A DNA stretch of 33,063 nt from CBDCUE01 sp965222515 (GTDB taxonomy: Bacteria > Pseudomonadota > Alphaproteobacteria > Rickettsiales > JABIRX01), in the NCBI GenBank assembly GCA_965222515.1, contig CBDCUE010000014.1:1-33063 (forward strand), given 5' to 3'. Below, piece after piece: positions 8,008-15,931 of this stretch. Made by a program: the position numbers and the translations under genes. The number at the start of each line of letters is the position of its first letter. The first letter of the stretch is position 1. The notes beneath the pieces were generated by a model. The model did no database searches. It was not told where the DNA came from and saw only the letters and a program-made list of their open reading frames with translations.

Positions 8008-8661
8008 ATGGCAAATCCTAATATAAAAACAGATGAATTAGTAGAAAAGTTAGTTTGTGTTAACAGAGTAACAAAAGTAGTAAAAGGGGGAAGAAACTTT
8101 GGTTTTGCTGCAATTGTTGTGGTTGGTGATAAAAAAGGAATGGTAGGTTATGGAACAGGAAAAGCAAAAGAAGTATCAGAGGCAAGAAACAAAGCTACAA
8201 AAGCTGCAAGAAAAAATATGGTAAGAATTTCTTTAAGAGAAGGAAGAACGATACATCATGATAGTGAAGGAAAGTTTGGAGCAGGAAAAGTGGTTATTAG
8301 AACTGCATCTTCTGGAACTGGTGTTATCGCAGGTGGTGTTATGAGAACTGTATTTGAAGCTCTTGGAATTCAAGATATAGTATCAAAATCATTAAGAACA
8401 TCTAATCCTTATAATCTAGTAAAAGCAACTTTCAATGCTTTACAAAACACAGAATCTCCAAAAAGATTAGCTAGTAAAAGAGGCATAAAAATTAGTGATT
8501 TGATAAATAGAAGAGTAAAAGTAAAGTCAATTGCAAATAATGCAAAAAAAGAAGAAGTAAATGTTGAAGCTCCTGAAGCTAAAAAAGAAACAGCAAAAAA
8601 ACCTGCTTCTAAAAAAGAAGCAACAAAAAAACCTATTTCTAAAAAAGAAACTAAAAAATAA
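8008..8661 (+). CDS. rpsE: 30S ribosomal protein S5 with a Lys/Ala-rich tail
   Basis: S5 contributes to decoding accuracy and lies at the mRNA entry. The core has LVCVNRVTKVVKGGRNFGFA, GKAKEVSEARNKATKAARKN, RTASSGTGVIAGGVMRTVFE and TSNPYNLVKATFNALQ, all family hallmarks. At 217 residues it exceeds the usual length of about 165-175. The surplus is a C-terminal tail after about residue 180, made of repeated KK-E-A/T-KKP-A/I-SKK units. Such a tail is probably disordered (inference). Confidence 0.96.
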   Translation: MANPNIKTDELVEKLVCVNRVTKVVKGGRNFGFAAIVVVGDKKGMVGYGTGKAKEVSEARNKATKAARKNMVRISLREGRTIHHDSEGKFGAGKVVIRTASSGTGVIAGGVMRTVFEALGIQDIVSKSLRTSNPYNLVKATFNALQNTESPKRLASKRGIKISDLINRRVKVKSIANNAKKEEVNVEAPEAKKETAKKPASKKEATKKPISKKETKK

Positions 8662-8676
8662 TTAAAAAAAGGAAAA

Positions 8677-8859
8677 ATGACAAAAAAAACGATAAAAATT
8701 CAATTAATTAGAAGTTTAATTGGTCACAAAAAATATATAATAGGGACGGTAAAAGGTTTAGGGCTTAGAAAAATAAACTCTGTAAAAGAACTAGAAGACA
8801 CTGATTCTGTTAGAGGTATGATAGACAAAGTAGCTCATTTGGTAAAAATAGTTAGTTAA
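8677..8859 (+). CDS. rpmD: 50S ribosomal protein L30
   Basis: L30 is a small large-subunit protein encoded between rpsE and rplO. The 60 residues include IKIQLIRSLIGHKKYIIGTV and GLGLRKINSVKELEDTDSVR, followed by MIDKVAHLVKIV, the standard family pattern. It lies 15 bp after rpsE and 30 bp before rplO. Confidence 0.96.
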   Translation: MTKKTIKIQLIRSLIGHKKYIIGTVKGLGLRKINSVKELEDTDSVRGMIDKVAHLVKIVS

Positions 8860-8889
8860 AAAATAATATTAATTTAAAAAAATAAAAAA

Positions 8890-9324
8890 ATGTCTTTAGC
8901 AAAAATTTTAAATACTGGAGAAAACTTAAAAAAAAGAACTAGATTAGCAAGAGGAATTGGATCTGGTAAGGGTAAAACTGCAGGAAGAGGTCATAAAGGA
9001 CAAAAATCAAGATCTGGTGTGGCTATCAAAGGTTTTGAAGGAGGTCAAATGCCAATTCACAGAAGATTACCTAAAAGAGGATTTAATAATATTTTCAGAG
9101 ATGCACCTGAAGTTATAAATTTAGACAGAATACAATATTTCATTGATAACAAAAAATTAGATGCAGCAAAAGAAATAACTGCAGAAGTTTTAGTAGAAGC
9201 AGGAATAGTAAAAACTACTAATGTAAAATTATTAGGAAATGGTGAATTAAAGACAAAGATTACCATAAAATTAGATAAAATCTCAAAATCAGCTCAAGCT
9301 AAATTAGATAAATTAGTAGCTTAA
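8890..9324 (+). CDS. rplO: 50S ribosomal protein L15
   Basis: L15 is a late-assembly large-subunit protein. The glycine-rich N-terminal part RLARGIGSGKGKTAGRGHKG with QKSRSGVAIKGFEGGQMPIHRRLPKRGF is unmistakable. The 144 residues are close to normal length. In most bacteria secY follows directly; here the next gene (9584-9832) is on the other strand, so the operon ends at rplO. Confidence 0.97.
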   Translation: MSLAKILNTGENLKKRTRLARGIGSGKGKTAGRGHKGQKSRSGVAIKGFEGGQMPIHRRLPKRGFNNIFRDAPEVINLDRIQYFIDNKKLDAAKEITAEVLVEAGIVKTTNVKLLGNGELKTKITIKLDKISKSAQAKLDKLVA

Positions 9325-9381
9325 ATATAGCAAAACAAAATTGATTTGTGTGGTTTATTCTTTCTAGTTTGAATTTTAATT

Positions 9382-9430
9382 TTCTTAAAAAAGAATTTTT
9401 AGCTAGCCACAGCTTAACTGCAGAGCTAGC
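9382..9430 (+). terminator. Possible end-of-operon hairpins after rplO
   Basis: About 57 bases after the rplO stop, TTCTT (9382-9386) can pair with AAGAA (9391-9395), followed directly by TTTTT. Immediately beyond, GCTAGC at 9402-9407 and 9425-9430 pair around an inner CAG/CTG, giving a second, GC-richer hairpin. Read on the minus strand, the second hairpin is followed by a T-rich run and could also end transcripts from the radA-ffh side. The first stem is short and AT-only, so this is a weak call by eye. Confidence 0.35.
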
Positions 9431-9583
9431 AAGTTATCAGTAATTTTAAATTTAAAGAAAATCTCAGAGCAACTGCTCCCCCTCAAGGAGGGAAGCTATT
9501 ACCACGAGCCTTTTTCTGCAATTCACCTTGTTCGTAAGATTACTATTAATAAATCCCCGCTTGCACTTAATTAAAAAATCTTG
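9431..9583. other. Non-coding stretch with GC-rich inverted repeats
   Basis: This gap between convergent transcription units has no credible gene. It holds locally GC-rich elements unlike the surrounding AT-rich spacers. GAGCA/TGCTC form a tight inverted repeat near 9467-9478. Directly after it, CCCTC and GAGGG pair around a 3-base loop near 9480-9492. I could not match it to an SRP RNA, tRNA or other known RNA. It may be a dispersed palindromic repeat or a structured transcript end. Confidence 0.4.
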
Positions 9584-9832
9584 TTATAGTTTTTTGTGAG
9601 AGCCGTCGCAGAGTGGCATTGTTTTGCTGTGTTTGCAACCACAAAAATAAACTTGCTTGCTTTCTTCTGCATAATATTTTGTTGATTTTAAATTAGTGTC
9701 TTGCTCTTTGTGAGAACCATCGCAAAATGGTTCTGTTTTGCTATAAGCACAAGAACATATTGCATAGTTTTTTCCTTTTTCAACATTAATTTTATAAGGT
9801 GCTTTTTGAGCTATATTAGGTTTGTTTTGCAT
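9584..9832 (-). CDS. Double CDGSH-type iron-sulfur protein
   Basis: This 82-residue protein carries two copies of the CDGSH zinc-finger-like motif (C-X-C-X2-S/T-X3-P-X-C-D-G-S-H): CSCAYSKTEPFCDGSH near residues 26-41 and CGCKHSKTMPLCDGSH near 64-79. In this family three Cys and one His hold a redox-active 2Fe-2S cluster per motif. There is no membrane segment or signal peptide, so it should be cytosolic. It lies 19 bp after ffh on the same strand, with an AAGGA sequence a few bases ahead of its ATG. Its role is unknown; iron-sulfur or redox handling is the family-based guess. Confidence 0.9.
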   Translation of the reverse strand: MQNKPNIAQKAPYKINVEKGKNYAICSCAYSKTEPFCDGSHKEQDTNLKSTKYYAEESKQVYFCGCKHSKTMPLCDGSHKKL

Positions 9833-9851
9833 TTATCCTTTTGGTATATTA

Positions 9852-11189
9852 TTACATTCCTCCCATCATATTCATCATTTCTCTAGGATCCGTATTTTTT
9901 AGTTTTCTCATCATTTTTTGCATATCTTTAAATTTTTTCAATAATCTATTTACTTTTTGAATAGATGTTCCAGAACCTTTTGCAACTCTTCTTTTTCGTG
10001 AAGTGTTTAGCTTTTCGGGATTCTGTCTTTCATGTAAATTCATTGATAAAATTATGGCCTCTTGATGTTTTATGTCTTTTTCATCAAAATCCTGATTTTT
10101 TATTATTTCTTTTATTTTTCCAGCCCCTGGTATCATTCCAATCATTGCCCCTAAGCCCCCCATTTTCTTCATAGATTTAATTTGCTTCAAAAGATCGTTT
10201 AAATCTAAATTTCCTACTCTAAATTTTTCTTCTAAATTTTTTGCTTCATCCTCGCTAATTACTTCTTGAGCTTTTTCAACTAAGGAAACCACATCTCCCA
10301 TATCCAAAATTCTAGAAGCAATTCTCTCTGCTTGCCATAATTCAAAGTCTTCTACTCTCTCTCCTACTCCCATAAATTTTATTGGAACCTCAACTTTTGC
10401 TTTCATAGAAAGAGCTGCTCCTCCTCTTCCATCTCCATCAATCCTAGTTAATACTAATCCAGTAAGAGGCACTTGGTTATTAAAATTCTCTGCTGTAGTT
10501 ACTGCATCTTGTCCTGTCAAGCTATCTGCTACTAGTAAAGTTTCACAAGGAGATGATATTTTTTTTAAAAGTTTTAATTCTTTAATTAATTCATCATCAA
10601 TTGACAATCTACCAGCTGTATCTATTAATAAAACATCATAATTTTCTTTTTTTTGAATTTTTAAAGCTCTTTTTACAATTTTTTCTGGTTTTTCTTTTTC
10701 AATAATTGCTAATGAATCAACCCCTGCTTTTTCTGCCATAATAGCTAATTGCTCTCTTGCTGCTGGTCTGTAAATATCCGTTGAGGCAAGTAAAACTCTT
10801 TTTCCTTGTTTTTGGGTTAAATATCTGGCAAGTTTTGTTGCTGAAGTAGTTTTTCCTGAACCTTGCAAACCTACCATCATCACCACAGATGCTTTTTTAT
10901 CTAAATTAAAAACCTGCTCTTCACCACTTGATAAAATATCAGTAATTCCATCTTGTACAATTTTTACAAACATCTCAGCAGGGCTAACATTTTTTGTTAT
11001 TTCCATACCAAGAGCTTTTTCTGATACTGCTATACAAAAATCTTTGACCACTTCCAAAGCAACATCTGCTTCCAACAAAGCCACTCTTATTTCTCTTATA
11101 GTCTCCTCAATATCAATCTCTTTAATTACCCTTTTTCCAGATAGTTTTTCAAAAGTTTTAGCTATATTCTTGGTTAAATTTTCAAACAT
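9852..11189 (-). CDS. ffh: Signal recognition particle GTPase Ffh
   Basis: Ffh binds SRP RNA and signal sequences and delivers nascent membrane proteins to FtsY/SecYEG. The 445 residues show the N domain (1-95), a G domain with GLQGSGKT (about 107-114), DTAGR, and TRIDGDGRGGAALS, then the methionine-rich M domain. The M domain includes MIGMIPGAGK, SRKRRVAKGSGTSIQKVNRL (the RNA-binding segment) and a MMNMMGGM end. It lies 63 bp after the pseudouridine synthase on the same strand and 19 bp before the CDGSH gene. The SRP RNA gene was not found nearby. Confidence 0.97.
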   Translation of the reverse strand: MFENLTKNIAKTFEKLSGKRVIKEIDIEETIREIRVALLEADVALEVVKDFCIAVSEKALGMEITKNVSPAEMFVKIVQDGITDILSSGEEQVFNLDKKASVVMMVGLQGSGKTTSATKLARYLTQKQGKRVLLASTDIYRPAAREQLAIMAEKAGVDSLAIIEKEKPEKIVKRALKIQKKENYDVLLIDTAGRLSIDDELIKELKLLKKISSPCETLLVADSLTGQDAVTTAENFNNQVPLTGLVLTRIDGDGRGGAALSMKAKVEVPIKFMGVGERVEDFELWQAERIASRILDMGDVVSLVEKAQEVISEDEAKNLEEKFRVGNLDLNDLLKQIKSMKKMGGLGAMIGMIPGAGKIKEIIKNQDFDEKDIKHQEAIILSMNLHERQNPEKLNTSRKRRVAKGSGTSIQKVNRLLKKFKDMQKMMRKLKNTDPREMMNMMGGM

Positions 11190-11252
11190 TTCTTTTTGGA
11201 ATTAAATTACATTATTTTGAATTTTATTTTAATATATTAACAGCCATCTTGT

Positions 11253-11969
11253 CTAAATGAAAGAACTAAAATTTAAAATATTCATAGTTTTTTGAAATTC
11301 TGGATTGATTGTTGCGGTGAGAGATAAAGTTTTGCCGTAATAATTTTCGATTAATATTTTATAAGCATGCAAATGCATTTTATTGTTTAGACCATCTCTA
11401 AAAGCATCTTTTCCGCCATATTTACCATCTCCTAAAATAGGACAACCAATTTCATTTAATTGTATTCTTAACTGATGCTTTCTGCCTGTGATGGGAGATA
11501 GCAATAATAGAGCCACACCGTTTTTTGTGCAATTTATGGTTTGATATTTTGTTTCTGCAAAAACTTCTTTTTTTTCTGCTATGTTTCTAGTGTTTTTCTT
11601 AGTGGATATTGGACCACTAATTATTCCAGAAGGTTTTTTTGGTTTTTTGCTAGTTATTGCCAAATATTGTTTTTCAATTTTCCTTTTTTCAAATAATTTA
11701 GTAATATATTTTGCCGCAGCTTTAGTTTTGGCCATAATAATTAAACCAGAAGTATCTTTATCTAATCTGTGAGTTAATAAAAATTTTTTCTGCTCCCCCG
11801 TTTGAGTATAATTCATTACCTCATCCAAAGAAATTTTGACCTTATTACCTCCTTGTGAAGCCAAATTTGCAGGTTTATTCAAAACAATTATCTTATCATC
11901 TTGATAAATAGCATTTTTGATTAAATCTTGATATAAATTTATTCTTTTTTGTTTAAATCGCTCTTCCAT
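11253..11969 (-). CDS. RluC/RluA-family pseudouridine synthase lacking the S4 domain
   Basis: The family isomerises specific uridines, usually in 23S rRNA. The catalytic motif is clear: LLTHRLDKDTSGLIIMAKTK, with the catalytic Asp at residue 70. VLNKPANLASQGG precedes it and the later GRKHQLRIQL is also typical. The spacing resembles RluC. At 238 residues the protein is short. It begins in what would be the linker after the N-terminal S4 RNA-binding domain, and radA ends only 2 bp upstream, leaving no room for S4. Either the domain has been lost or this is a stand-alone RluA-type enzyme. The exact target uridines cannot be read from the sequence. Confidence 0.88.
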   Translation of the reverse strand: MEERFKQKRINLYQDLIKNAIYQDDKIIVLNKPANLASQGGNKVKISLDEVMNYTQTGEQKKFLLTHRLDKDTSGLIIMAKTKAAAKYITKLFEKRKIEKQYLAITSKKPKKPSGIISGPISTKKNTRNIAEKKEVFAETKYQTINCTKNGVALLLLSPITGRKHQLRIQLNEIGCPILGDGKYGGKDAFRDGLNNKMHLHAYKILIENYYGKTLSLTATINPEFQKTMNILNFSSFI

Positions 11970-11971
11970 AA

Positions 11972-13336
11972 TTATATCACTTCTTCTAATTGATTAATAT
12001 GTTCTATTTCTAAAATTTGCATATTTTTAAATAATTTATTTTTTTTGCTGTTTTTTGGCAATATTGCTTTTTTATAACCTAATTTTTCTACTTCAAAAAT
12101 TCTCTCTTCCAAAAAAGAAACAGACCTGACCTCACCAGATAACCCTAATTCTCCCAAAATAATGGTATCTTTGGCAATGATAATATCTTTGGCAGCTGCA
12201 ATAATTGCCGCGGCCGAGGCTAGATCAGATGCAGGATCTTGAACTTTTATACCACCTATAACATTAAAATATACTTCATATTGACTTAAATCTAGTTTTG
12301 AATGTTTGCTCAAGATTGCCAAAATTATAGATAATCTATTATTGTCCCAGCCAACCACTGCTCTTTTAGGATTATTCATATATGATTTACAAATCAAAGA
12401 TTGCAACTCTAATAAAATTGTTCTGTTGCCTTCTCTTAAAGGAAAAAGTGCCGTTCCTGAAGTCTTGCCATTATAATTTTCTAAGAAAAAACAAGAAGGA
12501 TTGTCGATAGAAATTAAGCCTTCTTTTCTCATATCAAAAATTCCCAATTGATTAGTGGCCCCGTATCTATTTTTATAGCTTCTAATAATTCTTAAATTAC
12601 TGTCTTTTTCGCCCTCAAAATATAAAACTACATCTACCATATGTTCTATTAATTTTGGTCCTGCTATTTGCCCGTCTTTGGTGATATGACCAATTAAAAT
12701 AAAAATCATATTAAGATTTTTTGCTAGATCTACAAATTCTAATGCCGAACTTCTAAGCTGATTGCTGTTTCCTGGAAAAGATCCTATTTCTTGCACAAAA
12801 GTTGTTTGAATTGAATCAATTACCACTAAATTTATATCTTGATTTTTTCTTAAATAATTGGCAATAGAGCCAACTTCTACTTGATTTGAAATGGCAATAT
12901 TGTCATTATTAATCTCTAATCTTTTTGCTCTGATTTTTATCTGTTGCAATGATTCTTCTCCTGAAAAATAAATAACTTTTTGTTTTTTTGCTGCTAATTT
13001 ATCTAAAATTTGTAATAACAAAGTGGATTTTCCAACCCCTGGATCTCCTCCAATAAGCAAAACCGAGCCTGCTACCAAGCCACCACCAATAACCTTGTCA
13101 AATTCGCTAATTTCTGTTTTAATTCTGTCTACTTCTTCTATATTGTGGTCAAGATAAGAGATATTTAAATCTTTTAAATCGTAAATATTATCTTTTTTTA
13201 TAAAATTAGCTAATTTTGATTCTATTTTATGCTCTTTGATACTATCCCATTTATTACAAAAAAGACATTCACCACTCCATTTAGAAGTAATTTTTTGGCA
13301 ATTGTTACAAATATATTGTAATTTGATTTTTGACAT
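11972..13336 (-). CDS. radA: DNA repair protein RadA (Sms)
   Basis: RadA is a RecA-like ATPase that promotes branch migration during recombinational repair. The 454 residues contain, in order, an N-terminal C4 zinc finger (Cys 10, 13, 24 and 27), the Walker A GGDPGVGKST near residues 96-105, the RadA-specific KNRYG motif (SYKNRYGATNQLGIF) and a Lon-protease-like C-terminal domain with VQDPASDLASAAAI. It is the first gene of the minus-strand run with the pseudouridine synthase. It diverges from the DsbA-like gene across a 49-bp spacer. Confidence 0.96.
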   Translation of the reverse strand: MSKIKLQYICNNCQKITSKWSGECLFCNKWDSIKEHKIESKLANFIKKDNIYDLKDLNISYLDHNIEEVDRIKTEISEFDKVIGGGLVAGSVLLIGGDPGVGKSTLLLQILDKLAAKKQKVIYFSGEESLQQIKIRAKRLEINNDNIAISNQVEVGSIANYLRKNQDINLVVIDSIQTTFVQEIGSFPGNSNQLRSSALEFVDLAKNLNMIFILIGHITKDGQIAGPKLIEHMVDVVLYFEGEKDSNLRIIRSYKNRYGATNQLGIFDMRKEGLISIDNPSCFFLENYNGKTSGTALFPLREGNRTILLELQSLICKSYMNNPKRAVVGWDNNRLSIILAILSKHSKLDLSQYEVYFNVIGGIKVQDPASDLASAAAIIAAAKDIIIAKDTIILGELGLSGEVRSVSFLEERIFEVEKLGYKKAILPKNSKKNKLFKNMQILEIEHINQLEEVI

Positions 13337-13385
13337 ATTATATTATTTGAACTAATCTTAACCTATAATATTTATATTAATTACA

Positions 13386-14102
13386 ATGTCATCTAACTTT
13401 TCCAAAAACAATATTTTAATTATCTCAATTTCTGTTGTTACAGCACTTATTATCAGCATTACAGCAAATTATTTTCTTAACAAAAGATATATTTTAAATA
13501 ATGGAGAAATTATTATAAAAGCAGTAACAAATTATCAAAAAAAAATAAAATCAGAACAAACTAGATCATCAGAAAAAAATCTTGCAACCTCAAAAAATGA
13601 ATTATATCAAAGTTCATCTCCTTATATAGGAAGCAATAATGCCAAAATAATTTTAGTAGAATTTTTTGATTATAATTGTGGATACTGTAAAAAAGCTTAT
13701 GCTGCGGTAAGCCAATTATATAGCAACAATAAAGACATAAAAATAATTTTTAAAGATTATCCAATTTTTCCAGGTAGCTCAAAAGCTAAAGCAAAAGGTT
13801 CTGTTGCTATTTCAATTTTGTCCCCTAAAAAATATTTTTTAGCCCATCAAAAATTAATTCAAACAGCAAATATTAATAATGAAAATGATGTATCTAGCTT
13901 GCTTGCAAAAACAACTGGGCTTGACAAAATTCTAATAAAAGAAAAAATGAATTCTACAGAAGTAAGAAGAATTATAGAGCAAAACTCAAAATTAGCAAGA
14001 AGATTAGGTTTTTCTGGAACTCCTGCTTTTATCATAAATGGCAAAGTTGTAAATGGCTACATTCCCTATCCAGCATTACAAAAAATGGTTGATAAATTAT
14101 AA
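13386..14102 (+). CDS. Membrane-anchored DsbA-like thiol oxidoreductase (first copy)
   Basis: A thioredoxin-fold protein likely to form or shuffle disulfides in periplasmic proteins. Residues about 9-28 form a single hydrophobic anchor, followed by a Lys/Ser-rich linker. The active site FFDYNCGYCKKAY puts Cys at 98 and 101. FSGTPAFIINGKVVNGY gives the cis-Pro loop typical of DsbA/BdbD-type proteins. It is followed after 13 bp by a second DsbA-like gene and then by tolQRA, so it probably belongs to an envelope operon. The pair are clearly diverged paralogues with different active-site dipeptides (GY versus HH). Specific partners are unknown. Confidence 0.9.
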   Translation: MSSNFSKNNILIISISVVTALIISITANYFLNKRYILNNGEIIIKAVTNYQKKIKSEQTRSSEKNLATSKNELYQSSSPYIGSNNAKIILVEFFDYNCGYCKKAYAAVSQLYSNNKDIKIIFKDYPIFPGSSKAKAKGSVAISILSPKKYFLAHQKLIQTANINNENDVSSLLAKTTGLDKILIKEKMNSTEVRRIIEQNSKLARRLGFSGTPAFIINGKVVNGYIPYPALQKMVDKL

Positions 14103-14115
14103 TTTATAAAAAAAT

Positions 14116-14814
14116 ATGAGTAAAAATAAAATTTCTATAATTTCTATAATTCTAATAGCTGTTATAATTGCAATTATTTTAGTCTATAATATAAACAGAA
14201 AAATAGTAGAAATATCTACTACTCCAAGCAAGCCTGAAACTAAAATAGAAGTTAGTGATAATAGTAGAAAAGAAATATTAGCAATTAAAAAAGATGATGT
14301 AGTGATCGGTGATATAAATGCACCAATTACTATCGTAGAATATGCTTCTTTTAGCTGTCATCATTGTGCTATATTTCATAAAGATGTTTTTACTAAAATT
14401 GAAAAAATTTTTATCAAAGACAAAAAAGTAAAATTTATTTTTAGACATTTTCCATTAGACACGGCATCATTAAAAGCAGCTTTACTATTGCAATGTAGCC
14501 CCCAGGACAAGCAACCAAGAATCATCAAATATTTATTTAACACTCAAGCAGATTGGGCAAGATCAAAAGACTATATATCATCTTTAAAAGCTTTATTATC
14601 TGGAGCAGGTTTTGTTAATAACAAAGCAGCAGATATTTGTTTGAAAAAAACAAGTTTAGAAGATAAAATTTGGAACAACAGAAACGATGCTCTTAAAATT
14701 TTGCAAATAAACTCCACCCCTTCTTTGATTATAAATGGAAAAATGTATCAAGGGAGTAAAAAATGGAATGATCTGTCAATATATTTAGACAGCCTATTAA
14801 CAGACAACAAATAA
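14116..14814 (+). CDS. Membrane-anchored DsbA-like thiol oxidoreductase (second copy)
   Basis: A 232-residue thioredoxin-fold protein. It has an N-terminal hydrophobic anchor at about residues 7-24 and an active site YASFSCHHCAIFHKDV with Cys at 81 and 84. FRHFPLD and STPSLIINGKMYQG supply the substrate groove and cis-Pro loop. The CHHC dipeptide is the one seen in enterobacterial DsbA, suggesting an oxidase. Two further Cys near the middle and C-terminal part (CSPQDK and DICLKK) may form a structural disulfide. It sits 7 bp ahead of tolQ. Confidence 0.9.
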   Translation: MSKNKISIISIILIAVIIAIILVYNINRKIVEISTTPSKPETKIEVSDNSRKEILAIKKDDVVIGDINAPITIVEYASFSCHHCAIFHKDVFTKIEKIFIKDKKVKFIFRHFPLDTASLKAALLLQCSPQDKQPRIIKYLFNTQADWARSKDYISSLKALLSGAGFVNNKAADICLKKTSLEDKIWNNRNDALKILQINSTPSLIINGKMYQGSKKWNDLSIYLDSLLTDNK

Positions 14815-14821
14815 CAATTCT

Positions 14822-15505
14822 ATGGAGATTTTATATAATAGTGATTTAGCAGTAATTTCTTTTGTTAGTGAAGCTGATATTGTAATTAAATCAGTATTGC
14901 TTTTGTTAGCTTTTGCATCTTTTGTCTCTTGGGCAATTATTTTTGAGAAATATTTTAGATTTAAAACTTTAAATTTTAGAGCAAAAAGATTTGAAAGATC
15001 TTTTTGGTCAGGAAAAGAAATCTCCGTATTATACAATCAAGCAAAAAAAGAGAATCATCACCCATTATCACAAGTTTTTATATCTGCTATGGAAGAATGG
15101 CAGTTGCAACCTAAAACATCTGATCATGATGCCAAAGACAGACTCAAAGACAGAGTTTTTCAAGCAATGACTGTAACCAAAAACAAAAATACGAATAAAA
15201 TACAAAGCAACCTTAGTTTCTTGGCAACTACATCTTCTGCTGCACCTTTCATTGGTTTATTTGGAACAGTTTGGGGGATTATGAACTCTTTTAATGCGAT
15301 TGCCAACACTCAAAACACCAGTCTATCTGTGGTGGCTCCTGGAATATCAGAGGCTTTATTTGCAACAGCAGTAGGTTTATTTGTAGCCATTCCTGCCCTA
15401 ATTTATTACAATTATTTTGCTAATAAATTAAAATCATACACTGCAAGAATTGACAATTTTTCTTTAGAAATAATTAATTTACTTTCTAGAGAACTAGAAA
15501 AATAA
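14822..15505 (+). CDS. tolQ: Tol-Pal system protein TolQ
   Basis: TolQ forms the inner-membrane proton-driven motor with TolR, energising TolA during cell-envelope constriction. The 227 residues show three membrane segments (about 18-40, 133-158 and 175-200). The later two carry AAPFIGLFGTVWGIMNSFNA and PGISEALFATAVGLFVAIPA, the MotA/TolQ/ExbB signature. Two bases... only one base separates it from tolR, and the tolQ-tolR-tolA order decides TolQ over ExbB. Confidence 0.95.
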   Translation: MEILYNSDLAVISFVSEADIVIKSVLLLLAFASFVSWAIIFEKYFRFKTLNFRAKRFERSFWSGKEISVLYNQAKKENHHPLSQVFISAMEEWQLQPKTSDHDAKDRLKDRVFQAMTVTKNKNTNKIQSNLSFLATTSSAAPFIGLFGTVWGIMNSFNAIANTQNTSLSVVAPGISEALFATAVGLFVAIPALIYYNYFANKLKSYTARIDNFSLEIINLLSRELEK

Positions 15506-15506
15506 A

Positions 15507-15929
15507 ATGTACAAAAATCAATATATACAATCACATCAAGTAGATCATAAACCTTTAAATGAGATTAATGTTACTCCTTTTGTAGATGTGATGTTGGTTT
15601 TGTTAGTGGTTTTTATGATTTCTGCTCCTTTAATGACAGGTGGGGTTAATGTTAATTTGCCAGCCAATAATTCTGCTAGTAATATTAGCAATTTAAAGCC
15701 TTTTGCTATTACTGTGACCAAGGATAAAAAGATTTTTTACCAAGAAACGGCAATAGAGTTTTCTAGAATACAAAGTTTTATTAAAAACAATGTTTTAAGC
15801 ACCAATACTATTATATATTTAAGAGGAGATAAAGATATTAATTATGGTTATATAATGTCTGTTATTACACAAATTAACCAAGCAGGCTATAAAAAAGTAT
15901 TTTTAGTTGCAGATAGCACCCCAAGGTAA
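15507..15929 (+). CDS. tolR: Tol-Pal system protein TolR
   Basis: TolR is the single-span partner of TolQ. INVTPFVDVMLVLLVVFMIS near residues 20-39 is the membrane helix with the conserved Asp that carries protons. It is followed by the periplasmic domain with GGVNVNLPANNS and the final GYKKVFLVADS. The 140-residue length is normal. It lies between tolQ and tolA with 1-2 bp spacers. Confidence 0.95.
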   Translation: MYKNQYIQSHQVDHKPLNEINVTPFVDVMLVLLVVFMISAPLMTGGVNVNLPANNSASNISNLKPFAITVTKDKKIFYQETAIEFSRIQSFIKNNVLSTNTIIYLRGDKDINYGYIMSVITQINQAGYKKVFLVADSTPR

Positions 15930-15931
15930 AA

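Noticed and set aside
9431..9583. SRP (4.5S) RNA gene beside ffh
   Set aside because: A hairpin with GGGAAGC is present, but the required CAGG ahead of a GGAA-type tetraloop and the AGCAG partner are not arranged as in helix 8 on either strand.
9325..9583. Remnant of secY after rplO
   Set aside because: No frame on the plus strand gives hydrophobic segments resembling SecY; stops are frequent in all frames.
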